The notes under the pieces were generated by a model. That model worked only from the letters and a program-made list of their open reading frames with translations. It was not told the DNA's origin and did not search any database. Position numbers and translations under genes: made by a program. Shown here in pieces: positions 1 through 7,864 of a stretch of 64,000 nucleotides of DNA. Each line of letters begins with the position of its first letter. Positions within the stretch are counted from its first letter, which is position 1. The DNA is from Citrobacter koseri. Its GTDB lineage: Bacteria > Pseudomonadota > Gammaproteobacteria > Enterobacterales > Enterobacteriaceae. The stretch is from contig UAVY01000001.1 of NCBI GenBank assembly GCA_900446925.1, forward strand, positions 372,001 through 436,000, written 5' to 3'.

Positions 1-56
1 ACGTTAATCAAATCACTCTGTTGCGCAGGTTGACCTGCACGGTTGTGGATTGCCAT
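1..56 (-). CDS. pgm: Phosphoglucomutase, N-terminal fragment
   Basis: The first 18 codons of an ORF running off the left edge begin at an ATG on the minus strand and read MAIHNRAGQPAQQSDLIN, matching the start of enterobacterial Pgm (interconversion of glucose 1- and 6-phosphate, cytoplasmic). A good AAAGGA ribosome site precedes the ATG. It lies 24 bp downstream of seqA on the same strand, the usual seqA-pgm arrangement. Only the amino end is visible, so integrity cannot be judged. Confidence 0.9.
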   Translation of the reverse strand, partial: MAIHNRAGQPAQQSDLIN

Positions 57-80
57 TGCCTGGTCCTTTTAATGCAAGGA

Positions 81-626
81 TTAAATTGTTCCGCAAACCT
101 TCTCAATCAATTCCGCCGGGAATTGCATTGACTGCATGATGTGTTCAACCATGCTGCATTTACGGCCGGTGTTGGTGTTGGTAATCACCCAATACGGCGT
201 GCCGGGCACATGTTTCGGTTTGGTTTGATTACCATTTTTCAGCAGCGTTTGTTCATCAGCCGCAAAATAGACGCGCGTACGGCCATGCAACGACTCCGTC
301 GCTTCGGCAAACGCGCGATTATCCAGTGAGTAGAGTGTAGACAGCACCAGCATGAAGCGGTTTACCGCTTTCTTCTGCTCCGCGTACTCGTCGGAAAGCA
401 GCAGTTCACGCATGGCGCGGACTTTATCTTTTACGGGGTTGACGGGCTTCGCTTCCACGATAGCAGGTTGCGCGACGCGAACCTCTTTCGCCGCCGGAGT
501 GACAGGCTGTGATACGGCGGAAAACTTCAACATGCGCCGTAAAATGTCGGATGCGCTCTCGCCAATATGCTTGGTGTGGCTGGCAATATAGCTATAGAGT
601 TCATCATCAACTTCAATCGTTTTCAT
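81..626 (-). CDS. seqA: Replication initiation negative regulator SeqA
   Basis: This encodes 181 residues. SeqA binds hemimethylated GATC sites, sequesters oriC and the dnaA promoter after initiation, and helps organise newly replicated DNA. The start is placed at the codon for MKTIEVDDELY, which gives the family length; the frame stays open 25 codons further upstream, but that extension is not part of known SeqA. The N-terminal filament-forming segment (about residues 1-35), a variable linker and the C-terminal DNA-binding domain (about 70-181, with the conserved NTNTGRKCSM stretch) are all present. It is probably co-transcribed with pgm and is divergent from ybfF. No disruption is seen. Confidence 0.97.
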   Translation of the reverse strand: MKTIEVDDELYSYIASHTKHIGESASDILRRMLKFSAVSQPVTPAAKEVRVAQPAIVEAKPVNPVKDKVRAMRELLLSDEYAEQKKAVNRFMLVLSTLYSLDNRAFAEATESLHGRTRVYFAADEQTLLKNGNQTKPKHVPGTPYWVITNTNTGRKCSMVEHIMQSMQFPAELIEKVCGTI

Positions 627-823
627 CTTAATCCAGTGCGGTGTCTTATCTGAATACAAGTCGTTGGGATTACCTGCACGTAGTGTAAAGGCAAATTCCA
701 ACAGCGGATAGCGTCAAACCTGGCTGACGGAAAAACTCGGAGTAAACCGTAGTTGTTGCAGCCCTGTGGCAGAATAGTCAACATAATACCCTAACCCGAC
801 AGAGCGAAAAAAAGAACTTTGCC

Positions 824-1597
824 ATGAAATTGAATATCCGAGCGCAAACTGCACAAAACCTGCACAATAATTCTCCCATCGTCCTCGTTCACGGTTTGTT
901 TGGCAGCCTGGACAACCTCGGCGTGCTGGCGCGTGACCTGGTGACCGATCACGATATCATTCAGGTTGATATGCGCAACCACGGTCTCTCCCCTCGCGAT
1001 CCGGTGATGGACTACCCGGCGATGGCGCAAGACTTACTGGATACCATTGATGCCGAAGGCATTGAGAAAGCCACCTTTATCGGCCACTCCATGGGCGGTA
1101 AAGCAGTAATGGCGCTCACCGCGCTGGCGCCGGAGCGTATTGACCAGTTGGTCGCGATCGACATCGCGCCGGTCGATTACCACGTTCGCCGCCACGATGA
1201 AATCTTCGCCGCCATCAATGCCGTCACCAACGCGGGCGCCGAAACCCGTCAACAGGCCGCCACCGTTATGCGTCAACACCTGCAAGAAGAAGGCGTCATC
1301 CAGTTTCTGCTGAAATCGTTTATCGACGGCGAATGGCGCTTTAACGTACCGGTGTTGTGGGAACAGTATCCACATATTGTGGGCTGGGAGACCATTCCAG
1401 CCTGGGATCGCCCGGCGTTATTTATCCCCGGCGGCAACTCGCCTTATGTGACCGAAGCATATCGTCACGATCTGCTGGCGCAGTTCCCTCAGGCGCGAGC
1501 GCACGTCATCGCCGGAGCGGGCCACTGGGTTCACGCGGAAAAACCCGATGCGGTGCTGCGCGCCATTCGTCGCTATCTGGCAGATAAGGCCAACTGA
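824..1597 (+). CDS. ybfF: Acyl-CoA/ester hydrolase YbfF (alpha/beta hydrolase)
   Basis: A 257-residue alpha/beta-hydrolase. The nucleophile elbow GHSMGG places Ser89, with Asp113 (AIDIAP) and His234 (GAGHWVH) completing the triad, at the same positions as the E. coli esterase. An HG dipeptide for the oxyanion hole lies at about residues 23-24. E. coli YbfF hydrolyses short acyl esters and acyl-CoA in vitro; its physiological substrate is not settled. It is divergent from seqA across about 200 bp. The intact cytoplasmic protein has no signal peptide. Confidence 0.93.
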   Translation: MKLNIRAQTAQNLHNNSPIVLVHGLFGSLDNLGVLARDLVTDHDIIQVDMRNHGLSPRDPVMDYPAMAQDLLDTIDAEGIEKATFIGHSMGGKAVMALTALAPERIDQLVAIDIAPVDYHVRRHDEIFAAINAVTNAGAETRQQAATVMRQHLQEEGVIQFLLKSFIDGEWRFNVPVLWEQYPHIVGWETIPAWDRPALFIPGGNSPYVTEAYRHDLLAQFPQARAHVIAGAGHWVHAEKPDAVLRAIRRYLADKAN

Positions 1598-1611
1598 TTA
1601 AAAACTCAGCG
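1592..1611 (+). promoter_or_regulatory. LexA box upstream of ybfE
   Basis: The sequence AACTGATTAAAAACTCAGCG has the CTG-N10-CAG core of a LexA operator with an A/T-rich centre. It lies about 115 bp before ybfE and overlaps the ybfF stop codon. E. coli ybfE is a known LexA target with a site in this position, so SOS control is probably conserved. Confidence 0.7.
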
Positions 1612-1725
1612 TCCGCGCGCGATTACGTCCGCGGGCGTTGGCGTGTCTGCCTTGCTGATGTATGATGGCGCGCTATCCATCCGGGCAGACGCCTGGCTGA
1701 TTGTTTCCCCGAAGTCACCAAAATC

Positions 1726-2019
1726 ATGGCCAAAGAACAAACGGACCGTACGACATTAGATCTGTTCGCACACGAGCGTCGCCCGGGACGACCCAAAACC
1801 AATCCGCTTTCGCGTGATGAACAGCTGCGCATTAATAAGCGTAACCAGCTAAAACGCGACAAAGTACGTGGCCTTAAGCGTGTCGAACTGAAACTCAACG
1901 CTGAGGCTGTCGATGCGCTGAACGAGCTGGCCGAATCCCGCAATATGAGCCGTAGCGAACTCATCGAAGAGATGCTGATGACTCAACTGGCAGCGCTGCG
2001 CGGCCAGGGCGTAGTCTGA
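1726..2019 (+). CDS. ybfE: LexA-regulated protein YbfE (ribbon-helix-helix-like)
   Basis: A 97-residue, very basic protein of unknown function. The first half is rich in Lys/Arg and contains an RRPGRPK stretch that resembles an AT-hook. The second half (about residues 51-85, VELKLNAEAVDALNELAE onward) looks like a ribbon-helix-helix fold, so DNA binding is plausible but unproven. A LexA box about 115 bp upstream suggests DNA-damage induction. It lies between ybfF and fldA, all on the same strand, as in E. coli. Confidence 0.88.
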   Translation: MAKEQTDRTTLDLFAHERRPGRPKTNPLSRDEQLRINKRNQLKRDKVRGLKRVELKLNAEAVDALNELAESRNMSRSELIEEMLMTQLAALRGQGVV

Positions 2020-2169
2020 AAAACTGCTCAATATCATAAATCATGTAGCACAGAGTGCAGTCCCGCGTGATTGCTGTTTCCGCATGCCTGACTGTTCTGC
2101 TATGATTGCCCTTATCTGCGGGCAATACGCCACCACCATTTCAATAAGTTTCAAGAGGTTATTTTACTC

Positions 2170-2700
2170 ATGGCAATCACTGGCATCTTTTTCGGCAGCG
2201 ACACCGGTAATACCGAAAATATCGCAAAAATGATTCAAAAACAGCTTGGTAAAGACGTTGCCGATGTGCATGACATTGCGAAAAGCAGCAAAGAGGACCT
2301 GGAAGGGTACGACATCCTGCTGCTGGGCATCCCGACCTGGTACTACGGTGAAGCGCAATGTGACTGGGATGACTTCTTCCCGACTCTCGAAGAGATTGAT
2401 TTTAACGGTAAACTGGTGGCGCTGTTCGGCTGCGGCGACCAGGAAGATTACGCAGAATATTTCTGCGACGCGTTAGGCACCATCCGCGACATCATTGAGC
2501 CGCGCGGCGCGACCATCGTCGGTCACTGGCCAACGGCGGGCTACCATTTTGAAGCGTCCAAAGGTCTGGCTGACGACGATCACTTTGTTGGTCTGGCTAT
2601 CGACGAAGACCGTCAGCCTGAACTGACCGCAGAGCGCGTTGAAAAATGGGTTAAACAGATTTCCGGCGAACTGCACCTCGACGAAATCATTAACGCCTGA
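2170..2700 (+). CDS. fldA: Flavodoxin 1
   Basis: A 176-residue long-chain flavodoxin. The FMN phosphate loop GSDTGNTEN is at residues 9-17, and the two aromatic residues that stack on the isoalloxazine ring are Trp57 (PTWYYG) and Tyr94 (DQEDYAEYF). It is the essential low-potential electron carrier for MetH, BioB, IspG/IspH and anaerobic radical enzymes. An AGAGG ribosome site precedes the start. It lies upstream of fur on the same strand, and in E. coli both are under SoxRS/oxidative control. A GC-rich hairpin without a T-run follows the stop (about 2705-2732). Confidence 0.98.
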   Translation: MAITGIFFGSDTGNTENIAKMIQKQLGKDVADVHDIAKSSKEDLEGYDILLLGIPTWYYGEAQCDWDDFFPTLEEIDFNGKLVALFGCGDQEDYAEYFCDALGTIRDIIEPRGATIVGHWPTAGYHFEASKGLADDDHFVGLAIDEDRQPELTAERVEKWVKQISGELHLDEIINA

Positions 2701-2770
2701 TTTTGTGCGGCGCAGAAAAGCATCTGCGTCGCATCAATAGATAAAACCAATTAAAATAATTGCTACAAAT

Positions 2771-2800
2771 TTGTAACTTTCTTGCCTGACCCTGTACAAT
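2771..2800 (+). promoter_or_regulatory. Predicted fur promoter
   Basis: TTGTAA and TACAAT separated by 18 bp form a sigma-70-like promoter in the fldA-fur gap, about 110 bp before uof. It is a pattern match only; E. coli has several fur promoters here and fldA read-through also contributes. Confidence 0.4.
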
Positions 2801-2910
2801 GTCCGGGTGTTATTCTGGTATTGCACAGTGTGTTTGTTGGCGATACCTCGTTTTTATTAACAATATTTGCCGGAGGCTTGCAGTTTTCATTTAGGCGTGG
2901 CAGTTCTATA

Positions 2911-2997
2911 ATGAAACGCATTATCTCAAGTGCAATTTCTGTCACTTCTTTGTTTGAAGTGAATCGTTTAGCAACAGGACAGATTCCGCATGACTGA
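2911..2997 (+). CDS. uof: Uof, leader peptide translationally coupled to fur
   Basis: A 28-codon ORF starting MKRIISSAISVTSLFEV and ending with TGA eight bases inside fur. This is the same length and arrangement as E. coli uof. In E. coli, fur has a poor ribosome site and depends on translation of uof; the sRNA RyhB pairs at the uof start and so lowers Fur under iron starvation. The overlap seen here implies the same coupling. The frame is open further upstream, but 28 codons matches the known leader. Confidence 0.8.
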   Translation: MKRIISSAISVTSLFEVNRLATGQIPHD

Positions 2998-3436
2998 CAA
3001 CAATACCGCATTAAAGAAGGCTGGCCTGAAAGTAACGCTTCCTCGTTTAAAAATTCTGGAAGTTCTTCAGGAACCGGATAACCATCACGTCAGTGCGGAA
3101 GATTTATATAAACGTCTGATCGACATGGGTGAAGAGATTGGGCTGGCGACCGTGTACCGCGTGCTGAACCAGTTTGATGACGCCGGTATCGTAACCCGCC
3201 ACAACTTTGAAGGCGGTAAATCCGTTTTTGAGCTGACCCAACAGCATCATCACGATCACCTTATTTGCCTCGATTGTGGCAAAGTGATCGAATTCAGTGA
3301 TGATTCTATCGAAGCGCGCCAGCGTGAGATTGCGGCTAAGCATGGCATTCGTTTGACGAACCACAGCCTCTATCTCTACGGCCACTGCGCTGAAGGCGAT
3401 TGCCGGGAAGACGAGCACGCGCACGACGCGAAGTAA
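2990..3436 (+). CDS. fur: Ferric uptake regulator Fur
   Basis: A 148-residue Fe(II)-dependent repressor of iron acquisition genes. The N-terminal winged helix contains the recognition segment GLATVYRVLNQFDDAG (about 51-66). Metal sites are visible: His32/His33, the 86-90 HHHDH cluster, and the zinc cysteines Cys93 and Cys96 (CLDC), followed by a second Cys/His-rich tail (CAEGDCRED). The C-terminus ends HAHDAK, differing from both E. coli (HAHEGK) and Salmonella as remembered. Its start overlaps uof by 8 bp, and a strong terminator follows 17 bp after the stop. Confidence 0.98.
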   Translation: MTDNNTALKKAGLKVTLPRLKILEVLQEPDNHHVSAEDLYKRLIDMGEEIGLATVYRVLNQFDDAGIVTRHNFEGGKSVFELTQQHHHDHLICLDCGKVIEFSDDSIEARQREIAAKHGIRLTNHSLYLYGHCAEGDCREDEHAHDAK

Positions 3437-3453
3437 TGTGAAACCTGCTAAAA

Positions 3454-3479
3454 AGCCAACCGACCGGTTGGCTTTTTTT
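3454..3479 (+). terminator. Rho-independent terminator of fur
   Basis: A perfect GCCAACCG/CGGTTGGC stem with almost no loop, followed by seven T residues, directly after fur. Confidence 0.88.
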
Positions 3480-3510
3480 ATGCCTCCGACCCGGTAGCGG
3501 CCTTAAAAAA

Positions 3511-3540
3511 CGCAAACGGGCGGAGAGTTCTCTCCGCCCG
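3511..3540 (-). terminator. Terminator of the chiP-chiQ operon
   Basis: Read on the minus strand, a CGGGCGGAGAG/CTCTCCGCCCG hairpin (3517-3540) lies 20 bp after the chiQ stop. It is followed by TTTGCG and a run of T. It faces the fur terminator in the convergent fur/chiQ gap. Confidence 0.7.
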
Positions 3541-3559
3541 CCATTAACCCGCCCTGCTT

Positions 3560-3892
3560 TTATTTGGCGCTATTTTTACTGCGAATTTCCTGCCAGATTT
3601 TGTCGCAATCGGCGGTCACCGCCTGATCGTTCCCCGTACGCGTAGCCTGAATGCACTGCTGATAATCCAGCACGCGCACACTCTCTTCTGTAGCAAACTG
3701 CTTGTGCTGGTCATCTTTCTTCAGCACGTTCAGTACACTCTGACAGGCCTCAATTTTCTCTGGCGAACCTTGCGCCGTATTGATGCAGGCGCTATATGCC
3801 TCTTTTAACTGACTGTCTTCTTTCGGCGCGGTTGGCTGCGCGCAGGCCACCAGTCCCGATGCCATCATGGCGATGAGTAACAGTTTTTTCAT
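3560..3892 (-). CDS. chiQ: Chitosugar-induced lipoprotein ChiQ
   Basis: A 110-residue putative lipoprotein (YbfN). The signal sequence MKKLLLIAMMASGLVAC carries a lipobox ending at Cys17. The mature part is small, helical and contains four further cysteines (CINT, CQSV, CIQA, CDKI), likely paired in the periplasm. It is encoded 49 bp downstream of chiP on the same strand and shares its terminator, so it should be induced with the chitoporin by chitooligosaccharides. Its function beyond this association is unknown. Confidence 0.9.
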   Translation of the reverse strand: MKKLLLIAMMASGLVACAQPTAPKEDSQLKEAYSACINTAQGSPEKIEACQSVLNVLKKDDQHKQFATEESVRVLDYQQCIQATRTGNDQAVTADCDKIWQEIRSKNSAK

Positions 3893-3941
3893 ATCAGTGT
3901 CCTCAACGTTGCGGCAGACAAATCGCCTGTCGCAACGGGCA

Positions 3942-5348
3942 TCAGAAAATAGTGAACGGAGCGATAACCATGAACTTCACGTCACGTTCATCCTGGAAGA
4001 TGTTGCCGTAACCGCCGCCCCAGCTTGGGATGTTGGAGTGGTTGTCATATTCCGTGAAGTGCAGTTTAAACATGGTGCCTTTGGCACGGCCTTCCTGTAG
4101 GGTGTAGACCGCATCAAGGCTGTAAGAAGACTCTTCAATGGTACGGTTTTTGTCATAGTACGCATCCGGGGTAATCTGCCAGGTTGATGGCTTCGCGTCC
4201 CAGGCGTAAACGTATGACGCCCCCACTGCCCAGCCCGGCAGGTTCCAGTTTTTCAGATCGTACATCGCACCGAAGAAGACGGCTTTTTCGCCGTTGGCGT
4301 TAAAGTCTGAACGGTTATCCCACCAGATATCCAGACGACCGTTTGAGGATGCGTAAGTTGGCGTCATACGTTGCAGGAAGTAACCTTGTTGACCGTCCGC
4401 CTTAACCCAGGTCCCTTCCAGGCGCAAATCGACGACTTCGGCCACTTTGTAACCGAAAGTCAGCGCCTGCAACCAGGCGGTGCCGTCATAAATATCGTTT
4501 ACGCTGCGATCATCAACTTTGTCGCGCGCACCATAGAACTGATAGCTGGTGGTGAACGGGTTGCCGCCCAAATCAAATTTGTAGCTGGCTTTGGCAAAAT
4601 ACTGGTCGACATACCCTTCTGACTGACCAAATGCCGCTTCCAGCACGAGGTCATTTTTGAAATCGTATTTAGCGCCGATAGAGTGGAGGTAATCCACTTT
4701 GGTCTTTTTATCGGCCTGATAGAATTTATCAACATCGGTGTGCCACGGCGCTTTATATTGGTTGGCCCACATATAGGAGAAACTCAGCGCGCCCGCATCA
4801 CCGTAGTCAAAATTCGCTCCGGCTTCCGCGCCCTGATAAGTACCCGGCATAAAGCTCCAGTGCGGCGCTAACAGCGTCTGACCGGTCGGCTGGATATACC
4901 CCGCACGCGCCCAGGTTGGCCCGTACTTAAATTTTGCCGCGGCTTTATAGAGGCTGATCCCGCTCTTATCGCCAGAATAATCTTCATCGTAACCTTTATT
5001 CTTTTTCGAGAAGGCGATTTCGTTGGGGTGTCCGCTGTCGCCGTTTTCCGCCATTTCTATCGCGGTAAATGCCGCGATATCCAGACCGAACATATCAGCC
5101 GCATAACCAGACTGGAAATCCAGGTTGGCGTTCCAGGTCGCGTGTGAAAGGTTGGTTTTATATTTGTCGTCGTCGGTGACATCTTTACGGTCACGCTCAC
5201 GCTGCCAGTAATAGATGCCGCCTGTTAACGTGGAATCGTCAATAAAACCTTCGGCCTGAGCCTGTGGAACGACGACCAAACCTGACATTGCTGTGATACC
5301 GGCGATAGCCAGCGCCAGCGTACTACGTTTGCCACTAAACGTACGCAT
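3942..5348 (-). CDS. chiP: Chitoporin ChiP (OprD family)
   Basis: A 468-residue outer-membrane channel for chitooligosaccharides (YbfM). A Sec signal peptide is evident, with probable cleavage after AQA at residue 32. The rest is rich in aromatic, alternating beta strands typical of OprD porins, and the chain ends in Phe (APFTIF), the usual outer-membrane assembly signal. The leader carries a ChiX pairing site over the ribosome site and a NagC-like operator about 110 bp upstream, so control by NagC and by ChiX sRNA is expected, tying chitin uptake to the nag genes next door. Intact. Confidence 0.95.
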   Translation of the reverse strand: MRTFSGKRSTLALAIAGITAMSGLVVVPQAQAEGFIDDSTLTGGIYYWQRERDRKDVTDDDKYKTNLSHATWNANLDFQSGYAADMFGLDIAAFTAIEMAENGDSGHPNEIAFSKKNKGYDEDYSGDKSGISLYKAAAKFKYGPTWARAGYIQPTGQTLLAPHWSFMPGTYQGAEAGANFDYGDAGALSFSYMWANQYKAPWHTDVDKFYQADKKTKVDYLHSIGAKYDFKNDLVLEAAFGQSEGYVDQYFAKASYKFDLGGNPFTTSYQFYGARDKVDDRSVNDIYDGTAWLQALTFGYKVAEVVDLRLEGTWVKADGQQGYFLQRMTPTYASSNGRLDIWWDNRSDFNANGEKAVFFGAMYDLKNWNLPGWAVGASYVYAWDAKPSTWQITPDAYYDKNRTIEESSYSLDAVYTLQEGRAKGTMFKLHFTEYDNHSNIPSWGGGYGNIFQDERDVKFMVIAPFTIF

Positions 5349-5355
5349 GTGTTAA

Positions 5356-5367
5356 TCCTCTTTGACG
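5356..5367 (-). promoter_or_regulatory. ChiX sRNA pairing site over the chiP ribosome-binding site
   Basis: On the minus strand the leader reads CGTCAAAGAGGA, 12 bases perfectly complementary to the seed of ChiX (TCCTCTTTGACG) as known in E. coli and Salmonella. The site includes the AGAGGA ribosome-binding sequence ahead of the chiP ATG, so pairing would block translation. ChiX itself is encoded elsewhere. Confidence 0.75.
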
Positions 5368-5458
5368 TATAAAATGCTGCCGAACAAAAGCGGACAGCGA
5401 AAAATAAAAATGTAAAAGTAGCGTTGAGAAAAACCTCGCAGACTACAGTGAACAGACT

Positions 5459-5479
5459 ATTTTTCGCGACGCGAATTAT
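5459..5479. promoter_or_regulatory. Candidate NagC operator upstream of chiP
   Basis: Imperfect palindrome ATTTTTCG-CGACG-CGAATTAT with the CG-N5-CG centre and A/T-rich arms seen in NagC sites; 6 of 8 arm positions pair. chiP is a NagC-repressed gene in E. coli. Pattern match only. Confidence 0.55.
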
Positions 5480-5791
5480 CAATCTCTTTCTGTAACGAGA
5501 ATGTAAGAGTATGAGCAACCGCACATATTTCATTGCTTTCTGTTACATTTTCATCAGGCGCTAAAAAAGATGAACAAAAGTTAAAATTGTCTTGTTTTCC
5601 ATGCACATGAAATCGGTTTCACATGAAATGATATTCATTCCATAAATTCACTATGCCAAAACTATTTTGTTGCGAAATTATTTTCCCGACGGCATTAATT
5701 CGCTCTGCAAACAGAGAGTGGGATGACAAAATGGAAAGGATAAAAAAACGCCGCAAAATGCGGCGTTGGAAGGTGATGTGATGCGGTGGCT
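5480..5791. other. chiP upstream region / glnS 3' flank, no gene
   Basis: An AT-rich gap that should hold the chiP promoter. A possible CRP half-site (TTCACA with a degenerate partner) lies near 5607-5623. A second NagC-like palindrome around TTTTGTTGCGAAA is near 5669. I see no convincing ORF. Confidence 0.4.
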
Positions 5792-7460
5792 TTACTCGCC
5801 CGCTTTAGCCCACGTATCGCGCAGACCTACGGTACGGTTAAACACACGTTTATCCGCCGTTGTGTAGCGGCTGTCCAGGCAGAAGTAGCCTTCACGCTCA
5901 AACTGATACGCTTTACCCGCTACGGCGTTCTGCAACGACGGTTCCGCGTAACCCTGCTTAATCACCAGCGATTCAGGGTTGATCACGGACAGGAAGTCCT
6001 CTGCGGCGCCCGGGTTCGGCACGCTGAACAGACGATCGTACAGACGAATTTCAACCGGCAGCGCGGTGTGCCGCGCTTACCCAGTGAATGACGCCCTTCA
6101 CTTTACGGCCATCGGCCGGATCTTTGCTCAGGGTGTCCGCATCATAGGTACAGAAGATGGTGGTGATATTGCCTTCCGCATCCTTCTCCACGCGCTCAGC
6201 TTTCACCACATAGGCGTTACGCAGACGCACTTCTTTCCCCATCACCAGACGCTTGTACTGCTTGTTCGCTTCTTCGCGGAAGTCAGCACGATCGATCCAA
6301 ATCTCACCGCTAAACGGTACTTCACGGCTGCCCATTTCCGGTTTGTTCGGATGGTTCGGCATGGTAACCATTTCGCTTTCGCCCTGCGGGTAGTTTTCGA
6401 TAACCAGTTTCACCGGATCGATAACCGCCATCGCGCGCGGTGCGTTTTCATTCAGATCTTCACGAATGCAGGACTCCAGCGACGCCATCTCAATGGTGTT
6501 GTCCTGCTTGGTAACGCCGATGCGTTTGCAGAATTCACGGATGGAGGCCGCGGTATAGCCACGACGACGCAGGCCAGAAATGGTCGGCATACGCGGATCG
6601 TCCCAGCCTTCAACGTGTTTGTCCGTCACCAGCAGGTTCAGCTTACGCTTGGACATCACGGTGTATTCCAGATTCAGGCGCGAGAATTCGTACTGACGCG
6701 GGTGAACCGGGATGGTGATGTTGTCCAGCACCCAGTCGTACAGACGACGGTTGTCCTGGAATTCCAGCGTACACAGAGAGTGCGTAATGCCTTCCAGCGC
6801 ATCGCTGATGCAGTGAGTAAAGTCGTACATCGGGTAGATGCACCACTTGTTGCCGGTCTGGTGGTGTTCGGCAAATTTAATGCGGTACAGCACCGGATCG
6901 CGCATCACGATAAACGGCGACGCCATATCAATTTTGGCGCGCAGGCACGCTTTACCTTCTTCAAAACCACCGGTACGCATTTTTTCAAACAGCGCCAGGT
7001 TCTCTTCCACGCTGCGATCGCGGAACGGGCTGTTTTTACCCGGCTCTTTCAGCGTACCGCGATATTCGCGGATCTGATCCGGCGTCAGCTCATCGACGTA
7101 CGCCAGACCTTTGGTGATCAGCTCAACCGCATACGCATGCAGCTGATCGAAGTAATCTGAGGAGTAGCAAACGTTGCCAGCCCAGTGAAAACCTAACCAC
7201 TCGACGTCGTTTTTGATCGAATCAACGTACTCGATATCTTCTTTTACCGGGTTGGTATCATCGAAACGCAGGTTGCACAGACCCTGATAATCTTGCGCGA
7301 TGCCAAAGTTCAGACAGATGGATTTCGCGTGGCCGATGTGCAGATAGCCATTCGGCTCCGGCGGAAAACGGGTGTGGATTGTGGTGTGCTTACCACTGGC
7401 CAGATCTTCATCGATGATCTGACGAATAAAGTTAGTCGGGCGGGCTTCAGCCTCACTCAT
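5792..7460 (-). CDS. glnS: Glutaminyl-tRNA synthetase (frameshifted as written)
   Basis: An essential class I synthetase that charges tRNA-Gln, 555 residues when repaired. The HIGH motif is at residues 41-44 (YLHIGHAKS) and the KMSKS equivalent VMSKRK is at about 268-273; the C-terminal anticodon-binding beta-barrels follow. The reading frame is broken late: after VIHWVSAAH the sequence has one extra base (GG at 6065-6066 on the plus strand). Removing it continues into [19 protein letters not shown] and the normal end TWAKAGE. A lethal truncation is not credible, so I take this as a sequence error. An AGGAATCCACG ribosome site precedes the start. Confidence 0.93.
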
Positions 7461-7591
7461 CGTGGATTCCTCAAAGCGTAAACAACGTATAACGGCATAT
7501 GATCTTATAAGCCGGACAGACTGACAACCTTTAGTTACTTAAAAAGTGGCTTTGAAGAAAATATGGGGGCTAATTGCTGTAAAAAAAAGCG

Positions 7592-7801
7592 ACGGCGCTT
7601 TGCCGGATGACGGCTACGCCTTACCCGGCCGACAAACTGCGTCGAACCGTAGGCCTGATAAGCGCAGCGCCATCAGGCGCATTTGCCGGATAGCGGCTAT
7701 ACCTTATCCGGCCTACAAACTGTGTCGAACCGTAGGCCTGATAAGCGCAGCGCCATCAGGCGCATTTGCCGGATAGCAGCTATACCTTATCCAGCCTACA
7801 G
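7592..7801. repeat. BIME: tandem REP elements between glnS and nagE
   Basis: Alternating inverted REP units (GCCGGATAGCGGC...TTATCCGGCCTAC and GTAGGCCTGATAAGCGCAGC...CATCAGGC) are arranged with an approximately 83-bp tandem period, two nearly identical copies plus a partial one. They lie in the 404-bp gap between glnS and nagE. Such bacterial interspersed mosaic elements are typical extragenic 3'-flank repeats in enterobacteria. The short ORFs inside are repeat-derived and not genes. Confidence 0.9.
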
Positions 7802-7805
7802 GTTG

Positions 7806-7838
7806 CAAAAAAGCGGCGGAGGTTTCCCCCCCGCCGCT
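7806..7838 (-). terminator. Terminator of nagE
   Basis: On the minus strand an AGCGGCGG/CCGCCGCT stem is followed by six T residues, 27 bp after the nagE stop. Confidence 0.8.
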
Positions 7839-7864
7839 CAGGCACAAACTCTACTCAGGAGCGA

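Noticed and set aside
627..701. A longer SeqA with 25 additional N-terminal residues
   Set aside because: Known SeqA begins MKTIEVDDELY, whose N-terminus forms the filament interface. The upstream part lies in the divergent promoter region.
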